From NCBI GenBank assembly GCA_002633005.1, contig NMRA01000023.1:941158-1005157 (forward strand): a stretch of 64,000 bases of DNA. Reading direction: 5' to 3'. Below the pieces are notes generated by a model, which was not told the origin of the DNA, ran no database searches, and saw only the letters and a program-made list of their open reading frames with translations. Shown piece after piece: positions 60,964 to 64,000 of the stretch (positions are counted from its first letter, which is position 1; the number at the start of each line of letters is the position of its first letter). Both the position numbers and the translations under genes were made by a program. This DNA is from Phoronis australis (taxonomy: Eukaryota > Phoronida > Phoronidae).

Positions 60964-62420
60964 CAACTTAACAATTACTCCCTCATCGGGGCTCATAATG
61001 CACCGGAAGTGGTCAATGAGTGGAAAGGTCATCAAAAAATTAATATGTAATTTCTCCTACAAGTTTAATGAATTCCTTTTCATATTGGTAAACGGGTTGC
61101 TGTCAGTAACTTCCCATAATAAATCCAGTAATACGCACGCCCAGAGTCCGTTATTGTCACGTCGTGACAATAATCTTTGTAGTTCTTCTTATTCTTCTTC
61201 TCATTCTTTTTCCGACCAACTTTGAGGCTTAATATCTCCAAATTGGGTGCAGGTACGGTCTTTAAATTCAGCTAATGACTTTTGACAGTATATAAATATT
61301 GATTGGTTATGTAATCATATTCCAGAAGGGGTCGTGTGGTGCAAAGTTCATATAATTTTCAAAATACTACCCCTCCTTCAATTCTAAAGCTACCTTTTTC
61401 AAATTCGTTGCACAGCTATAAGTCACCATGAAAATTTAAAAAAAAATTTCTAAGTAATCGGGTCATCCAATCAGGTGAAACAGGTCAAAGGTCATTAGGT
61501 GCAAACTAAAATTTTGAGCCAGACACTTCAAATTGACAGGTCTAATTGCCACAGGTAAATCAAATTGGAATCCAAAGTTCAGGTCATTTAATGCAAACAT
61601 GGGGTCATTAGGAGCATTTTTCTTCTGAAAATTTGACCTTTTCATTCATCAAGTATTCTAATGTGTCAACAGTTAGACAACTGTGATTCTCAGCATTTAA
61701 TACACTATGCACGAGCTTTGCAAAAACTCTACCAAACAGGATTATAATGCAACGGAAGAGGTCACTTACTGCAAAGGTCATATAATTTTCAAAATGCTAC
61801 TTCTTCCTTAGTTTTAAATCAATCTTTTTGGTATTCGGTGAACACGTATAGGTCTACGAAAGAAATTAAATAATTACTTTTCTAAGAAATCGAGTCATCC
61901 AATCAGGTTAAAGAGGTCAAAGACCGTTAAGTGCATACTAAAATTTTGAGATAGACACTTCAAATTCACACATCTTCTTGGTGCATAGAGTTCAGATCAA
62001 AATCTAAAGTTTCATGTCATTTGGAGCAACCATGGGGTCATTAGGTGCATTTTTCGTCTGACCATTTGACATTTTCATTCACAAATTGTTGTGATTAGTC
62101 AACAGTTAGACAACTGTCATTCTCAGCATTAAACACACTTAACAATTTTTTTGCAGTAATTCTCCTAAAGATTCTTATAATGCACCGGGTAGGGTAAATT
62201 AGTGCAAAGGTCATCTAACGTTCAAAATGTTATATATCCTACATTTTTCAAGGAATACTTTTCACTTTCAGCACGCTGATTTAAGCCAACATTCCAATCG
62301 AACACCATACCTTACCACGCAATAGGCCAAACCAACCAGAATAAATAGGTCAAAAGTCATTGAGTGCAAACTAAAATTTTGAGCTAATGAGTTCAAAATT
62401 ATATATCTGTTTAATAAATA
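60964..62420. repeat. Tandem repeat array, right part, about 430-bp step
   Basis: Continues the array interrupted by the LINE. A palindrome TTATTGTCAC-GT-CGTGACAATAA and the TTCTTATTCTTCTT leader recur at 61153-61200, as on the left. Landmarks recur at 61485, 61915 and 62347 (GTCAAAGGTCATTAGG and variants), giving steps of 430 and 432. DR1 motifs: perfect at 61482-61494, one mismatch at 62346-62358, degenerate near 61913. Confidence 0.85.
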
Positions 62421-62470
62421 CGATTGAGATGTCACGAAAATAGTTCCAGAAGCGGCTACCAATGGCCGGC

Positions 62471-63000
62471 GTTTTCCCGTTGCTCCCAACTTGTTCAATT
62501 CTATAGCCCAACAAAAAGTTGGGAAGTTTACCCCTGTAGCCAATATTTTACACGACTGATTAACTCCATTCTGGCATTCATGGTTGGAGGGCGAGCTCGT
62601 TTTTGTTCGATAATTGCTCTACTCTTCAAAAATATCGTATCTATAGCCTGACTTGCCGGGCCGTGCTGTTAAAAATAAAAGTTAACTTATAACATATTTG
62701 AACATAAACCAATAGCATTTCTGACATCCTCGTATAATGGCGATCATGTTTAGTTTTTGAATCGTCCAACTGCAACCGAAGTTACGATAATCTATTCTTT
62801 GTGAATAAACAAATTTGCTCTGGGTTTGACGGTGTTCACACGTGATCTGTAATAAACATGGTAGATAATTGGCCTGCCTGTTGTCATAACATACAAAAGA
62901 TTGTGTGCTTGCCAGCTAACAAAGAAGCTAGATGTTATCACACGCTCAGAACCCCCTTCATCTGGTAAAGTCACTGAACGGGAAAACGCTGCCATGGAAA
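62471..63000. repeat. Dispersed 535-bp repeat, copy 2
   Basis: Second copy of 45762-46295, same orientation, starting CCGTTGCTCCCAACTTGTTC shortly after the tandem array ends and running to CACTGAACGGGAAAACGCTG. No inverted ends or duplications were located, so its class is unknown. Confidence 0.75.
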
Positions 63001-63730
63001 CATAGGGGAGTGTCCGTTAACGAGAATGTTTATAATTTCACATTTTTATTATTTGCTTTCTGTTCTATACTCGTTTACAATTTACTTCATATAACGTTGA
63101 AATACTTTCTAGTTAACACTGTATTCACTGATGAAATTACAATTTTGTAGGTTCCTCGCACTCTCTGCAAAAAGTTTGAATCTGCCATTCACTGAAAAGC
63201 AGACGAAGCGATTACACACTGCCAGGAACGATATTTGTAACGTTGGTACAGTAGGTGTTTCCTTTGCTTTGATTTGGCTGTGTTTAAGAACAATCCGTAT
63301 TATTGTCAGACTTTCCCTTACTGTAGTCACTCTATATTTTTTAGTGCCTATGGTGGCTTGTGTGAAATATAAGCATTAAGGATAATATCGTTTAATTTAA
63401 CATACCTGTACTTCTGGCAAAACAAAAACCTTCCTCTCACAATCTTTAGATATTATTTTTTTTCTGCTAAGCTTCGAAAGGACTGAACCAGCGTTTTGGA
63501 ACGATATTTTGATTTGCTGGAGACTAGGGTAACAACTCTTGCCGGCTGGAAAAAAAACGAGTATCTGTTTCCTGAAACTTGAAAAAAATCAATGCTAATA
63601 AAGTATTCATAGTAGAAGTACAAATCTACATGAACCATGTTACAACTTTTTTAGCGTCTCGTTTTCAAATTGAAATGAAGACGCAAGTCTAAAGGCAGAG
63701 GGAAAAGCTAATCATTAACAAAGGCCATCA
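63001..63730. other. No gene recognised
   Basis: AT-rich. The plus frame 63131-63379 and the overlapping minus frame show no motif. Confidence 0.4.
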
Positions 63731-63731
63731 C

Positions 63732-64000
63732 TTGGTAACTTTAGTAACTATACATATTCCTGTGGTAACTTTAGTAACTCCACACATTCCTCTGGTAACT
63801 TAAGAAACTCCACACATTCCTCTGGTAAATTTAGAAACTCCACACATTCCTCTGGTAACTTTAGTAACTCCACACATTCCTCTAGTAATTTTTACTAACT
63901 CCACACAATCCTGTGGTAAATTTAGTAACTCCACAATTTCCTGTGGTAACTTTAGCAACTCCACACATTCCTCTGGTAGCTTTAGTAACTCCACATAATC
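63732..64000. repeat. 30-bp minisatellite, about nine units to the window edge
   Basis: Unit: CTGGTAACTTTAGTAACT followed by CCACACATTCCT, 30 bases, with point changes (GTAAATTTAG, ATTCCTGTGG). Because the unit is a multiple of three, the minus strand stays open and would read a 10-residue repeat (ELLKLPEECV-like); this is a consequence of the period, not evidence of a gene. The array continues beyond the window. Confidence 0.95.

Noticed and set aside
63800-63994. Minus-strand protein with 10-residue repeats
   Set aside because: The 30-bp minisatellite period automatically preserves an open frame.
63732-64000. Direct repeats of about 30 bp as a CRISPR array
   Set aside because: Units are contiguous with no unique spacers, and the context is eukaryotic.

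Overview
The window looks like AT-rich nuclear DNA of a heterozygous marine invertebrate. The abundance of TACATGTA-type words, a CR1-like retrotransposon carrying an N-terminal 2A peptide, P-element-like and Academ-like transposon remnants, and an HNK-1-type sulfotransferase exon fit an invertebrate deuterostome (echinoderm, hemichordate or amphioxus). A mollusc cannot be excluded and no species is claimed. There are no operons, no CRISPR arrays and no intact canonical tRNA or rRNA gene. Single-exon pieces, splice-like junctions and mobile-element debris dominate.

Layout. 1-12 kb: two copies of a promoter plus signal-peptide first exon, about 9.6 kb apart, both broken, the second split by a palindrome-rich MITE; a carbohydrate sulfotransferase exon at 4.6-5.0 kb. 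12-16.6 kb: mostly unassigned, ending in a reverse transcriptase fragment. 16.6-25 kb: two copies of one locus joined at a single N; one copy holds an LTR end, the other a 5.9-kb TIR element flanked by TTAA. 25.3-29.7 kb: a decayed Gypsy-type LTR element (LTR end, primer-binding-like site, coiled coil, capsid), its 3' part duplicated across another N. 31.4-35.7 kb: a third duplicated locus at an N, giving an empty and a filled site for a 3.5-kb TIR element with a 3-bp duplication, which carries remnants of a widespread DTDVVV-type transposon protein. 36.4-37.2 kb: LTR-like and tRNA-like sequences. 38.7-42 kb: nearly full-length, frameshifted 2A-bearing LINE. 44.2-45.7 kb: Tc1/mariner-type TIR element. 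46.5-49.5 kb: a 260-bp MITE, a P-element transposase C-terminus, and a spliced minus-strand gene with a frameshift. 49.5-54.5 kb: candidate 5-kb TIR element. 54.8-55.6 kb: C2H2 zinc-finger gene start with a GC-richer promoter. 57-62.4 kb: roughly 430-bp tandem repeats carrying perfect DR1 nuclear-receptor motifs, split by a 5'-truncated LINE with an 11-bp target-site duplication. The end is a 30-bp minisatellite.

The recognisable genes are mostly independent selfish elements rather than a pathway. The most useful information is in the insertion junctions: several empty/filled pairs define exact element ends and target-site duplications. The three N-centred duplications look like both haplotypes of a heterozygous genome laid end to end, so copy numbers here should be treated with caution.
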